Shown one piece after another: positions 36,396 through 46,028 of a stretch of DNA of 64,000 nucleotides (position 1 is the stretch's first letter; every line of letters starts with the position of its first letter). The stretch covers positions 1 to 64,000 of the forward strand of contig JBAYOW010000003.1 in NCBI GenBank assembly GCA_041678005.1, given 5' to 3'. Source of the DNA: Sulfurivermis sp041678005. Its GTDB lineage: Bacteria; Pseudomonadota; Gammaproteobacteria; Thiohalomonadales; Thiohalomonadaceae. The notes below the pieces were generated by a model. It had not been told where the DNA came from, did no database searches, and saw only the letters and a program-made list of their open reading frames with translations. The position numbers and the translations under genes were made by a program.

Positions 36396-37148
36396 TCAAC
36401 CAGTTTTGTGGTTTTGCACATAAACATCGAAGCGATGGTTGCGGGTGTTTATGCTCATGGTCGGCGGCCGGCCAGCGAGTGGCTCGGCATAGTCAGGTCG
36501 TTTCACTACTACCCGCTGGCGCGCACAGGACAGTGCCAGTGTAAGCAAGCTTTCAGTATCGGTATCCTCCCCGACGATCTGGCGAAACAGGCGCATTTCC
36601 TTTTTCACCAAGGCTGATTTGCGCCGCTGCGGATACATGGGATCCAGATAGATCACATCAGCATCAGTGCTGGCCATTAGTTCGCTGGCCTCACCATGCT
36701 GCAAATACATACGCGAAATAATGTCTGCGATCTCAGCGTCTTCTTTGGCGCGTGCCAGACCATCTTCCAGCAAGGCGGCAATTACCGGCGCACGTTCAAC
36801 GAGTGTTACCGAACAACCAAGGCTGGCTAACACAAAGGCATCACGCCCAAGTCCAGCCGTGGCGTCCAGCACGTGCGGGCAGGCTCCTTTTTTCAGGCCG
36901 ACAGCCTTGGCGATTGCCTGCCCTCGCCCACCGCCAAAACGCCGCCTGTGGCCCACTGGGCCGCCAATGAAATCCACATATACCGCGCCCTCGGTACGCA
37001 AGGCACGCAGCTCCAACCGCTCCGCTGTCAGTACCAGGCGAGGCGTGTCAGGTGATTCTTCATCAGCCAGCGACAAGCCCCAGCGCTCGGCTAACTCAGC
37101 TGCACGCAGTGCCAGCCCGGGTTCATTGCAATACAGTTGGATCGTCAT
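36396..37148 (-). CDS. rsmJ: 16S rRNA (guanine1516-N2)-methyltransferase
   Basis: RsmJ methylates G1516 of 16S rRNA. The 250-aa protein has GRGQAIAKAVGLKKG, the SAM motif VLDATAGLGRDAFVLASLG and the catalytic-region DPMYPQRRKSALVKKEMR, which is diagnostic of RsmJ/YhiQ. The last 15 residues are poorly conserved. It is monocistronic and runs opposite to the rnf cluster. Confidence 0.95.
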   Translation of the reverse strand: MTIQLYCNEPGLALRAAELAERWGLSLADEESPDTPRLVLTAERLELRALRTEGAVYVDFIGGPVGHRRRFGGGRGQAIAKAVGLKKGACPHVLDATAGLGRDAFVLASLGCSVTLVERAPVIAALLEDGLARAKEDAEIADIISRMYLQHGEASELMASTDADVIYLDPMYPQRRKSALVKKEMRLFRQIVGEDTDTESLLTLALSCARQRVVVKRPDYAEPLAGRPPTMSINTRNHRFDVYVQNHKTG

Positions 37149-37193
37149 GGATATGGTTTTTCTGAGCGCTGTGTAGTGCGCACCATAGCGTGG

Positions 37194-38183
37194 CTAAAGA
37201 ATATCTGCCGGTATCGATGAACGGCCTGGATCGGGCGGTTCATCTCCCATTAGCGCATGCTCTTCGCCATCACTGACAAAAACCTGGGTGAGGATATCGA
37301 TGAAGCGCCTGGCCTGCGGTGAGAGAAAGCGCCCCTTGCGCTGGACAATGCCGTAGGTGCGACGGGGAAAATATTGATTCAGGGGTATTTGCGCCAGTTG
37401 CTCATCGCCAGTCAGACAGACATCGGTAACTATGGATATGCCCAGACCAAGCTCAACGTATTTTTTGATCACCTCCCAGCCGCCAGCCTCCAGTGCTACG
37501 TTGTAGGCAAGGCCATGCTGCTGGAAGACCAAATCAACGATCCGCCAGGTCGAGAGATGACGTGGCGGCAGGATTAAACCATAGGGGCTAATGTCCTCCA
37601 GTCGCAGGTTTTCCTTTTTTGCCAGTGGGTGATCGACAGCGGTGATGAGCGTTGGGTTGTAGGTGACTACTGGTCGATAGCTGATGTCATCTGGTACTTC
37701 CAGCATCGAGCCAACGGCAAAATCCGCCTCGTCAGCGCGCAACATAGCAAGGCCATCACGGCCAGTCACGTTATGCAGCTTGAGGCGAATATTCGGGTAT
37801 GCCTCGGTAAAGTGCTTCATCGATTCTGGCAGGATATAGAGAATTGTCGATTCTCCTGCCGCAATATTCAGCTCGCCCGATTCCAACTGGCCAAACTGCT
37901 CGGCAAAGGTTTCATGCAGTTTATCCATGCCTTCCACCAATGGCTCGGCAAGCTTATATAAAGTCTCGCCCTCTGGGGTCAGCTTGATCTGCGGGCCGCG
38001 TCGTTCAAACAGCGTAACGCCAAATTCCCGCTCCAATGCCTGAATCTGCAAGGACACGGAAGGTTGGCTCAAAAACAGGGATTCAGCCGCCAGGGTAATG
38101 CTGCCGACGCTGACAGTTCGACAAAAGGCGCGTAGCTGCTTGAGGCGATTTTGCTTGTAGTAAAGATTGGGCAATGAAGACAT
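37194..38183 (-). CDS. CysB-like LysR-type regulator
   Basis: The 329-aa protein has a LysR helix-turn-helix (LKQLRAFCRTVSVGSITLAAESLFLSQPS in blocks, residues 14-60) and a periplasmic-binding-type effector domain (LNIAAGESTILYILPESM, GLGISIVTDVCL). The overall pattern is closest to CysB/Cbl-type regulators, which respond to O-acetylserine-related or sulfur signals; the effector here is not known. It is divergent from rnfB across 270 bp, so it may control the rnf cluster as well as itself. A dyad in its promoter (38217-38233) is a possible site. Confidence 0.85.
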   Translation of the reverse strand: MSSLPNLYYKQNRLKQLRAFCRTVSVGSITLAAESLFLSQPSVSLQIQALEREFGVTLFERRGPQIKLTPEGETLYKLAEPLVEGMDKLHETFAEQFGQLESGELNIAAGESTILYILPESMKHFTEAYPNIRLKLHNVTGRDGLAMLRADEADFAVGSMLEVPDDISYRPVVTYNPTLITAVDHPLAKKENLRLEDISPYGLILPPRHLSTWRIVDLVFQQHGLAYNVALEAGGWEVIKKYVELGLGISIVTDVCLTGDEQLAQIPLNQYFPRRTYGIVQRKGRFLSPQARRFIDILTQVFVSDGEEHALMGDEPPDPGRSSIPADIL

Positions 38184-38216
38184 CGCAGCACTCCATCATT
38201 GTTTTTTCAAATAGTA

Positions 38217-38233
38217 ACAATTGAAATAATTGT
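38217..38233. promoter_or_regulatory. Dyad in the regulator/rnfB divergent promoter
   Basis: ACAATT-gaaat-AATTGT is an exact 6-bp inverted repeat 34-50 bp upstream of the LysR-type gene, in AT-rich DNA, as LysR operators usually are. The same 270-bp region also has a GCATGAAA-aataac-TTTCATGC hairpin (38372-38393) in the presumed rnfB leader. Confidence 0.4.
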
Positions 38234-38452
38234 AATACCAAATGCAGCAAATAGTCATAGACTTTTTAATAAGTTCACACATGCACTTGATTACTTGGCA
38301 ATTTAGTCATCTTTTTTGCGGCATTTATTGATAAGCATCAGGTTTGGAGCCTGATAAACATGAGCAGAGGGGCATGAAAAATAACTTTCATGCATTCCAG
38401 AGCTAAGGACTGGCAAGCAACCGACTATTGGAAAATTTAGGGACCAACTCAC

Positions 38453-39328
38453 TTGAACCCTATTTTACACATTGCCGTAGCTGGCGGTTTCATGGCGACA
38501 CTGGGCGTAACACTGGCCCTGTTGCTCGCCATTGCCAGTCGTCGTCTTTATGTACATGAAGACCCGCGCATTGACGAGGTCGAGGAAATGTTGCCGCGCT
38601 CCAATTGCGGCGCCTGCGGTACCCCAGGCTGCCGCCCTTTTGCCGAGATGGTGATCAAAGGCGAGATTCAGCCAGGCCAATGTACGGTGAATTCAGCCGA
38701 GGTCAATCAAGAAATCGCCGACTATCTAGGTGTCGCGGTGGGCGATATTGAAAAGCAGGTCGCCCGTCTGGCCTGCGCCGGTGGTGCGCATGTGGCGCGT
38801 ACCCGCGCACGTTATGCAGGCATGCAGTCCTGTCGTGCCGCCAATCTGGTGTCCGGTGGTGGCAAGGGCTGTAGCTGGGGCTGTCTGGGCCTGGGTGACT
38901 GTGAAGTGGTGTGTGACTTCGATGCCATCGGTATGAATCGCTATAGCCTACCGGTGGTAAATCCCGATCTGTGCACTGCCTGTGGCGACTGTGTCGAGGT
39001 TTGCCCGAAGAATCTGTTTTCTCTGCAGCCGGTGAGTCATCAGCTTTGGGTTGCCTGCAAGAATCAACAACCTGGTGATGAGGCCGAACTGGAATGTGAA
39101 GTAGCCTGCACTGCCTGCGGTCGCTGCGCGGCTGATGCACCGGAAGGGCTGATCAGCATGCGGAACGAGCTGGCCGTTATTGACTACAGCAAAAATACGT
39201 TGGCTTCACGCATCGCCATCGAGCGCTGCCCGACTGGAGCAATAGTCTGGCTGAACGACAAAACTGGCCCGCAATTTGGCCGTGATGCAAAAAAAGTGCT
39301 GCGCCAGGAATCGCTGCCTATCGGTTAA
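38453..39328 (+). CDS. rnfB: Rnf complex subunit B (ferredoxin-type iron-sulfur protein)
   Basis: RnfB accepts or delivers electrons at the ferredoxin side of the membrane-bound Rnf complex. The 291-aa protein has one N-terminal membrane segment and the Cys-rich domain EEMLPRSNCGACGTPGCRPFAE (in blocks) for the first cluster. It then has further 4Fe-4S motifs CTACGDCVEVCP and CTACGRC, with the matching GKGCSWGCLGLGDC. It is longer than E. coli RsxB (192 aa), because of the added C-terminal cluster region. The start is TTG at 38453; a shorter form from an internal ATG (residue 14) would lose the membrane anchor. The giant oxidoreductase gene follows 163 nt later. Confidence 0.93.
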   Translation: MNPILHIAVAGGFMATLGVTLALLLAIASRRLYVHEDPRIDEVEEMLPRSNCGACGTPGCRPFAEMVIKGEIQPGQCTVNSAEVNQEIADYLGVAVGDIEKQVARLACAGGAHVARTRARYAGMQSCRAANLVSGGGKGCSWGCLGLGDCEVVCDFDAIGMNRYSLPVVNPDLCTACGDCVEVCPKNLFSLQPVSHQLWVACKNQQPGDEAELECEVACTACGRCAADAPEGLISMRNELAVIDYSKNTLASRIAIERCPTGAIVWLNDKTGPQFGRDAKKVLRQESLPIG

Positions 39329-39491
39329 TGGATGAAATAAAAAACTATCCGCAGAAGAACATCGAATAAATGCAAATGAATTGCCCGGCACGGTGATTAT
39401 TTGTGTTTTTTACATGCATTTGCGGGCTAATTTTTTCTCTGTTTTATCTTTGTCTCGATATAGATAAATCAGATCAGTGAGGGTGAAAAGT

Positions 39492-42400
39492 ATGTTCGGC
39501 AAAAAAGAAACCAGGACTTTCAAGTATCCAGGCGTGCGTATGGCGATGGATGGCAATACAGCTATCATTATGTGCGAACGCGAATCTTCGGATGCCGCTG
39601 GTGCCTATCCAATCACACCTTCCACGCAAATGGGTGAATACTGGGCGGAAGAAGTTGCCAATGGACATATAAATATTTCCGACCGTACCCTGATCTTTGT
39701 CGGGCCGGAATCAGAGCACGCGGCTGCGGCTGTCACTGCAGGCATGTCGATGACCGGCTTGCGGGCAAGTAATTTTTCCTCATCGCAGGGCGTGGCCTTC
39801 ATGCATGAGTCACTCTATGCAGCTGCCGGCAAACGTCTGCCCTATGTTTTGAATCTTGGCTGCCGCGCTATCACCAAGGCCTCACTCAACGTGCATTGCG
39901 GTCATGATGATTATCACTGCATAGACGACACCGGCTTCTTTCAGACCTTTGCCAAAAATGCCCAGGGCGCAGCCGACCTCAATCTCATTGCTCGCAAAAT
40001 TGCAGAGCTGGCCTTGACCCCGGCAGTAGTAGCGCAGGATGGCTTTCTCACCACCCACCTCATCGAGCCACTCAACGTGCCAGAACGTGAATTGATCGAG
40101 GAGTTTCTTGGCCGCCCTGATGACTTGATCCACTGCCCCACCCCGGCCCAGCAAATGCTCTATGGCGAGAAGCGTCGTCGTGTGCCGACGATCTGGGATG
40201 TGGATACGCCGATGGTGTCCGGTACGGTGCAAAACCAGGATGCCTACATGCAGACCGTCGCGGCACAGCGCCCCTACTTCTACGCGCATATTCCGCAACT
40301 GGCCGAGCAGGCGATGGACGAATATTACGAGCTCACCGGCCGTCGCTATGGCCGTATCGGTACTTATAAAACTGAGGATGCTGACTACCTCATCATCGGC
40401 ATGGGTTCGATGATCGTGCAGGCCGAGGTCGTCGCTGACTACCTGCGCGAAAGCCGCAAGCTCAAGGTCGGCGTAATTGATATCACTATGTTCCGCCCCT
40501 TCCCTGGCGATCTGATAGGCAAGGCCTGCCAGGGTAAAAAAGGTGTGGTGATACTGGAACGCACCGATCAACCACTGGCCGAAGATCTGCCACTGACGCG
40601 TGAAGTGCGCGCGACAATAAACAAGTGCATGGAAAACGGCATGGAGGGCAAGGGCGAGGAGCTGCCTTATCCAGACTATGCCAGATACCAGGCCGGCGAT
40701 ACGCCACGTGTTTATTCCGGTGCCTATGGTCTTGGCTCGCGTGATCTACAGCCAGAAGGGCTGATTGGTGCAATTGAAAACATGTTACCCACGGGCAAAA
40801 AACAGAAATTTTTCTACCTGGGCATAGATTTTGTGCGCGATGAATATGCCACGCCAAAACAGGAAATCCACATACAGACACTGCTGGAGTCTTACCCACA
40901 AATAAAAAATCTTGCGGTGCATGGTTCAGAAAACCCCAACTTGATGCCTGATGGTTCCATTACCGTGCGCATGCATTCCGTCGGTGGCTGGGGCGCGATC
41001 ACCACGGGCAAGAATCTTGCCATGACGCTGTATGAACTGCTTGGCTTCGAGATCAAATCAAATCCGAAGTACGGCTCAGAAAAGAAGGGCCAGCCTACCA
41101 CCTATTATCTGGCAGCAGCGCCAACGCCTATTCGTATTAACTGCGAATTTAATTTTGTCGACGTGGTGCTCTCGCCCGACCCCAATGTCTTCAGCCACTC
41201 CAATCCTTTATTCGGCCTGAAAAAAGGCGGCACATTGATCATCCAGTCATCACTGGACAGCTCCGATGAGCTATGGGCCAGCATTCCACGTCCTCATCAA
41301 CAGTTCATCGTTGATAACGAGATCCGTGTCTTTTATATCGATGGTTTTAAGATTGCCCGCGAGGAAGCCACCAACCCGGAGCTGCAATTGCGCATGCAGG
41401 GCAATGCATTCCAGGGTGCATTTTTTGCTGCCTCACCTTTGATGGAAATGGCCAATCTTGATGAAAGTAAATTGTTCAAGACGATTGAAGATCAGCTGAT
41501 GGCCAAATTTGGCGCCAAAGGCAAGCGTGTGGTGGAAGATAATATTCGCGTCGTGCGTCGCGGCTTTGATGAGATACATGAAATTCACAACAAGCAAGTT
41601 GGCATCAACCTCGATCAGCTCCGCATCAGCGAGTCGGCGATACCTGTCATGCTCAAATATCTGCCGGAAGGTCAGGGCGATCTGTACGACATTCATCGTT
41701 TCTGGGAACAAACTGGCTACTTCTATGCCACCGGTCGTGGCTCGGACAACCTGGCCGACCCGTACATGGGTCTTTCCCTTATGCCAGCGGCCACTGGTGT
41801 ATTTCGCGATATGACCAATATACGCTTCGAGTACCCGCAATGGGTGGCGGAAAACTGTACCGCATGTGGCAATTGCTACACGGTCTGTCCTGACTCCTCC
41901 ATTCCTGGCCTGGTCAATTCAATTGGTGAAATATTTGCCACTGCAATTCACAGGATCGAATCCAAGGGTATTTTGACCATTCATCTGCGCCGTGAAACTC
42001 GCAGTATAGAAAAGCGTTTGCGTGAGCTGCTAAATATTGCTGGTGTGGATGCCAAGGTGCGCAATCTGCTGGATCAAGCCATGCTTGAGGTGCTTGCCGC
42101 CTCAACTCATGAGGGCGAAGCACGCACCAAGCTGGAAGAAGAATTTGGCCTGCTGATGGATGCAATGGGCAACTTTGAGTTTTCCGTGACCAAGCCTTAT
42201 TGGATCAATCGCGAGAAAAAGGTAAACGGCAGCGGTGGATTATTTTCTATCACCATCAATCCGGACACCTGCAAGGGTTGTATGGAATGTGTTGAAGTTT
42301 GTGATGATGCGGCCCTGGTGAAGACACATCAGACCGATGAGGCCGTGCAGCGTCTGCGCAGTGACTGGTCTTTCTGGCTGGATCTCCCCACCACCCAAGC

Positions 42401-44417
42401 TGATTTCATTCGTATCGATGATCTGAATGAAAAGATCGGTGCACTGGATACCCTGTTGCTAGATAAACGCAACTATGGGGCGATGGTGTGTGGTGATGGC
42501 GCCTGTCTTGGTTGTGGTGAAAAGACAGCTATCCATTTATTCACCTCCACTGTCATCGCCTTGATGCAGCCACGGGTGAAAAAACAGATCAGCAGACTCG
42601 ATGAGCTCATTTTAAAACTGGAACAACATATCCGCCTGCAACTGGCCTCTGGCGTGGATCTATCCGACAGCCAGGCGATCAGCCAGGTAGTTGAAGGTGT
42701 TAATGGCACCGACCTGACCCTGGCCAATCTATCTACCAACCTCGATGTCGGGCATGAAAAGACCATCATCGACAAACAATGGTTGAAGTGGGCCAGCAAT
42801 CTACTCGATAAACTGCGCGATTTGAGATGGCGTTATGCCGAGGGTCCGACTGGGCGTGGTCGCGCCGAGATGGGTATCGTCAACTCCACAGGCTGTACTT
42901 CGGTTTGGGGCTCGACCTTCCCCTTTAACCCATATCCATTCCCCTGGACTTCACACCTATTCCAGGACAGCCCGTCCATGGCGATGGGTTTATTCGAGGG
43001 ACATATGGCGAAGATGGCCGATGGTTTCAAGGCCATCCGCATGGCCGAGCTGGAGCTGGAAGGCAAATACAACCCAGACGAGCAACAGGATTTCTTCCGC
43101 CAGTTTAGCTGGAAAAATTTTACCGACGATGAATGGTTGCTTTGCCCGCCTGTGGTCGCGGTCGGTGGCGATGGTGCGATGTATGACATCGGTTTCCAAA
43201 ACCTCTCACGCGCCCTCGCCTCGGGCGTGCCGATCAAGGTGATGGTGGTCGATACCCAGGTGTATTCCAATACTGGTGGTCAGGCCTGTACTTCTGGTTT
43301 CATCAGCCAGGTGGCCGACATGTCACCCTACGGCAAGAACTGGAAAGGCAAGACTGAGATCCGCAAGGAAGTGGGCCTTATCGGTATAGCCCATCGCAGC
43401 AGTTTTATCCTGCAAAGCTCAACCAGTCACCTGACCCATATACTGGAAGGTTATATCGATGGTCTCAACAGCCGCCGACCGGCAATGTTCAATATCTATA
43501 CCACCTGTCAACCTGAACATGGCGTGGCCGACGACGCTTCCGACCGTCAGGGCAAGCTGGCGGTAGAATCCCGTGCCTATCCATTGTTCCGCTACGACCC
43601 TGATCTGGGCACGACCTTCCCGGAGTGTTTCAATCTGGAAGGCAATCCGCCCATGGAATCTGATTGGCCGATGTATACGCTTGACTATGTGGATGAAAAC
43701 AGCACAGCAGGCAAACTGGAAGTGCCCATGACCTTTGCTGATTTTGCTGTTACGGAAGGACGCTTCCGCAAGCACTTCAAAAAAGCTCCGCGTGAAGCCT
43801 GGAATGATGACATGCTGCCCTTCCATGAGTTTCTTCTGCTGGATGAGGATGAGCGTGAAGGCAGGTTCCCTTATATCTGGGCAGTCGATGCGAAAAACCG
43901 CCTCACCCGTGTGCTGTGCTCACAAGAGATAGTGTTGGCCGCCGAGGAACGGCGTGACTTTTGGCATCAACTAAAATCCCTTGCCGGGCTGGATCGTCAG
44001 GTGGACGTTGGGGCTGTTGTACAACAGGCCAAGGTGGAGATGGCGCAAAAACTCTCCGCCACACTGCTCTCCTTATCGGCCTCGGGCGATACCCCGGCAC
44101 TGACAGCTGGCACCACAGCCACACCCGGCAATGGTCATGGCATGCCACAAGCAGCAGCACCGGCTGATTATGAAGCTGTCTGGATTGACACGCCTGAATG
44201 CACTGCCTGTGATGAATGCATGGATATCAACCCGAATATATTTGCCTACAACGATGCCAAGCAAGCGATAGTTATTGATGCCAAGGCCGGCTCGTTCAAG
44301 GACATCGTCAAGGCAGCGGAAAAATGTACTGCAGGCTGCATCCATCCAGGTACGCCATTCAATCCCAATGAGACAGGGTTGGACAAACTGATCCAGCGGG
44401 CTGGCAAATATCAGTAA
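39492..44417 (+). CDS. nifJ: Giant pyruvate:ferredoxin/2-oxoacid oxidoreductase (single chain)
   Basis: PFOR interconverts pyruvate plus CoA with acetyl-CoA plus CO2, using ferredoxin. The single chain is 1641 aa against about 1170-1200 for NifJ. The domain order is as in NifJ: N-terminal pyrimidine domain (about 12-230, ESSDAAGAYPITPS), domain II (about 290-390), gamma domain (about 440-600, VGGWGAITTGKNLAM), iron-sulfur region (CTACGNCYTVCP at 789; CKGCMECVEVC at 927), then the thiamine-diphosphate domain (CGDGACLGCGEKTAIH near 1000; VGGDGAMYDIGFQNLS near 1225; NTGGQACTSGF). The extra length is helical insertions between the two cluster motifs and after residue 1010, and a C-terminal ferredoxin domain (CTACDEC at 1570, CTAGC near 1612) behind a Pro/Thr/Ala linker. 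Start ATG 39492. It sits between rnfB and rnfC. The oxo-acid substrate is not proven. Confidence 0.85.
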   Translation: MFGKKETRTFKYPGVRMAMDGNTAIIMCERESSDAAGAYPITPSTQMGEYWAEEVANGHINISDRTLIFVGPESEHAAAAVTAGMSMTGLRASNFSSSQGVAFMHESLYAAAGKRLPYVLNLGCRAITKASLNVHCGHDDYHCIDDTGFFQTFAKNAQGAADLNLIARKIAELALTPAVVAQDGFLTTHLIEPLNVPERELIEEFLGRPDDLIHCPTPAQQMLYGEKRRRVPTIWDVDTPMVSGTVQNQDAYMQTVAAQRPYFYAHIPQLAEQAMDEYYELTGRRYGRIGTYKTEDADYLIIGMGSMIVQAEVVADYLRESRKLKVGVIDITMFRPFPGDLIGKACQGKKGVVILERTDQPLAEDLPLTREVRATINKCMENGMEGKGEELPYPDYARYQAGDTPRVYSGAYGLGSRDLQPEGLIGAIENMLPTGKKQKFFYLGIDFVRDEYATPKQEIHIQTLLESYPQIKNLAVHGSENPNLMPDGSITVRMHSVGGWGAITTGKNLAMTLYELLGFEIKSNPKYGSEKKGQPTTYYLAAAPTPIRINCEFNFVDVVLSPDPNVFSHSNPLFGLKKGGTLIIQSSLDSSDELWASIPRPHQQFIVDNEIRVFYIDGFKIAREEATNPELQLRMQGNAFQGAFFAASPLMEMANLDESKLFKTIEDQLMAKFGAKGKRVVEDNIRVVRRGFDEIHEIHNKQVGINLDQLRISESAIPVMLKYLPEGQGDLYDIHRFWEQTGYFYATGRGSDNLADPYMGLSLMPAATGVFRDMTNIRFEYPQWVAENCTACGNCYTVCPDSSIPGLVNSIGEIFATAIHRIESKGILTIHLRRETRSIEKRLRELLNIAGVDAKVRNLLDQAMLEVLAASTHEGEARTKLEEEFGLLMDAMGNFEFSVTKPYWINREKKVNGSGGLFSITINPDTCKGCMECVEVCDDAALVKTHQTDEAVQRLRSDWSFWLDLPTTQADFIRIDDLNEKIGALDTLLLDKRNYGAMVCGDGACLGCGEKTAIHLFTSTVIALMQPRVKKQISRLDELILKLEQHIRLQLASGVDLSDSQAISQVVEGVNGTDLTLANLSTNLDVGHEKTIIDKQWLKWASNLLDKLRDLRWRYAEGPTGRGRAEMGIVNSTGCTSVWGSTFPFNPYPFPWTSHLFQDSPSMAMGLFEGHMAKMADGFKAIRMAELELEGKYNPDEQQDFFRQFSWKNFTDDEWLLCPPVVAVGGDGAMYDIGFQNLSRALASGVPIKVMVVDTQVYSNTGGQACTSGFISQVADMSPYGKNWKGKTEIRKEVGLIGIAHRSSFILQSSTSHLTHILEGYIDGLNSRRPAMFNIYTTCQPEHGVADDASDRQGKLAVESRAYPLFRYDPDLGTTFPECFNLEGNPPMESDWPMYTLDYVDENSTAGKLEVPMTFADFAVTEGRFRKHFKKAPREAWNDDMLPFHEFLLLDEDEREGRFPYIWAVDAKNRLTRVLCSQEIVLAAEERRDFWHQLKSLAGLDRQVDVGAVVQQAKVEMAQKLSATLLSLSASGDTPALTAGTTATPGNGHGMPQAAAPADYEAVWIDTPECTACDECMDINPNIFAYNDAKQAIVIDAKAGSFKDIVKAAEKCTAGCIHPGTPFNPNETGLDKLIQRAGKYQ

Positions 44418-44487
44418 TAAAAGAGTTGTAGACATACATCCAGTGGCTATGCCACCAACAGTTTCTTTCGGTGCTCCCTCCGAGTTA

Positions 44488-44518
44488 CCTCTCCCCGCAA
44501 GGGGGAGAGGATTTTTTT
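44488..44518 (+). terminator. Terminator/attenuator between the oxidoreductase and rnfC
   Basis: CCTCTCCCC-GCAAG-GGGGAGAGG is followed by ATTTTTTT, a strong rho-independent signature. The stem also matches the dispersed CCTCTCCC...GGGAGAGG repeat family, so a mobile or dispersed repeat appears to have become a terminator inside the rnf block. rnfC begins about 38 nt later and may need its own promoter or read-through. Confidence 0.75.
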
Positions 44519-44556
44519 ATACAGCCTGAAGAAACATTAAAAGGAGTCGGGATACG

Positions 44557-45900
44557 ATGACATTGTTACGCTGGTTTGGACGCAAGACCTTTGCTCACGG
44601 CATCCATCCTAAAACCAACAAGGAAAGCACGGCAGACAAACCTATTCGCCGCCTGCCCTTTGCGCCGCGACTGAGCGTGCCCCTGGCACAACATCTCGGT
44701 AAACCCTCACGCGCCATCGTCAAAATAGGTGAGGAAGTGGTGCGTGGCCAGCCGATTGCCGTGGCAGATGGATTTATGTCGGTTCCCCAGCATGCACCTG
44801 CCACAGGGCGCATCGAGGCCATTGCTCTCATGCCAAGCGCACAAGGGCCACGGGTGCTCAGCATCATCATCAAGGTGCATGAAGCCTCTAGCCAAGAGGT
44901 GCTCTGGCGCAACAACCCGCGCGATATGGCAACCCTTGGCAATGAAGAAATCATTCAGGCCGTGCAGGATACCGGCATGGTTGGTCTTGGTGGTGCCGCC
45001 TTCCCTTCCCACGTCAAGCTCAAGGTGCCGGCCGGGGCTACCATAGATACTTTGATCGTCAATGGCTGTGAATGCGAACCATATCTGACTACAGATCACC
45101 GTGTCATGCTCGAGCACAGCAAAGAACTGATCCGTGGCACGCAATATGCCATGCGTGTAGTCGGCGCAAAACAGGCAATCATCGGTGTGGAAGACAACAA
45201 ACCAGATGCCATCGCAGCGATTACCCAACACCTGCCTGCCGGGGATGCAATTAAAGTCGAGGCAGTAGAAACCAAATATCCGCAAGGTGCGGAAAAGATG
45301 CTGATCACCGCGCTGCTGGGGCGCGAAGTACCTTCCGGTGGTCTGCCGGCCCATATTGGCGTAGTGGTTAACAACGTCGGCACGCTGGCTGCCTTGGGCA
45401 ATCTCTTACCGCGTGGCGAAGGACTTATCGAACGTGTAGTCACGGTGACCGGCCCTGGTGTCAAAAAGCCCGGCAACTATCTGGTGCCGGTTGGTACACC
45501 GCTACGTTTTTTGCTGGAGCATGTCGGCTTCTGCGGTAGTGAGCAGCAAGTTATTCTTGGTGGCCCGATGATGGGTCATGCGGTGGCCTCGCTGGATGTC
45601 CCCATTACCAAGGGCAGCTCTGGTGTGCTGGTATTATCCAACAGCGAGATCAAGGCCAAGAGCAGACGGGTACATCCATGTATTCGTTGCGGCAAATGTG
45701 TAACAGCCTGCCCCATGCAACTCAACCCATCTCAACTGGGCATGTTGGCGGCCAAGCGTGAATACGAAGTTATGGATGAGCGCTTTCACCTAAAGGATTG
45801 CATCGAATGCGGCTGTTGCAGTTTTATTTGCCCTTCGGCAATACCTTTGGTGCAATATTTCCGTATTGCAAAATCTATCTTGCGTGAGCGTGCAGCATGA
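44557..45900 (+). CDS. rnfC: Rnf complex subunit C
   Basis: RnfC is the NADH/FMN-binding peripheral subunit. The 447-aa protein has an N-terminal barrel-sandwich region (IVKIGEEVVRGQPIA), the NADH/FMN fold (MVGLGGAAFPSHVKLKVP, IVNGCECEPYLTTDH, EKMLITALLGREVPSGGLP) and two 4Fe-4S motifs near the C terminus (CIRCGKCVTACPMQLNPSQL and CIECGCCSFICPSAIPLVQ). It lacks the long Ala/Lys tail of E. coli RsxC. ATG 44557 follows AAAAGGAG. The stop overlaps a small Cys-rich frame that leads into rnfD. Confidence 0.96.
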   Translation: MTLLRWFGRKTFAHGIHPKTNKESTADKPIRRLPFAPRLSVPLAQHLGKPSRAIVKIGEEVVRGQPIAVADGFMSVPQHAPATGRIEAIALMPSAQGPRVLSIIIKVHEASSQEVLWRNNPRDMATLGNEEIIQAVQDTGMVGLGGAAFPSHVKLKVPAGATIDTLIVNGCECEPYLTTDHRVMLEHSKELIRGTQYAMRVVGAKQAIIGVEDNKPDAIAAITQHLPAGDAIKVEAVETKYPQGAEKMLITALLGREVPSGGLPAHIGVVVNNVGTLAALGNLLPRGEGLIERVVTVTGPGVKKPGNYLVPVGTPLRFLLEHVGFCGSEQQVILGGPMMGHAVASLDVPITKGSSGVLVLSNSEIKAKSRRVHPCIRCGKCVTACPMQLNPSQLGMLAAKREYEVMDERFHLKDCIECGCCSFICPSAIPLVQYFRIAKSILRERAA

Positions 45901-46028
45901 TGAAACCAACCAACCAGCATATTTCACCATGGCATGGGAAACACCTCTGTATTTTTGCGATTACAATAAGGTGTTGCTGTTTGTGTAAAAACCAAAATCA
46001 ATCCTCTCTGGTGGAATATGCGGGCTAA
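45897..46028 (+). CDS. Candidate 43-aa Cys-rich leader frame between rnfC and rnfD
   Basis: A short frame begins with ATGATG overlapping the rnfC stop and ends 11 nt inside rnfD. It contains the run CIFAITIRCCCLCK after a basic start. The arrangement would couple rnfC to rnfD translation across a 117-nt gap. There is no homology I know of, and the frame could be chance; listed because both ends overlap neighbouring genes in the way coupled frames do. Confidence 0.25.
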   Translation: MMKPTNQHISPWHGKHLCIFAITIRCCCLCKNQNQSSLVEYAG

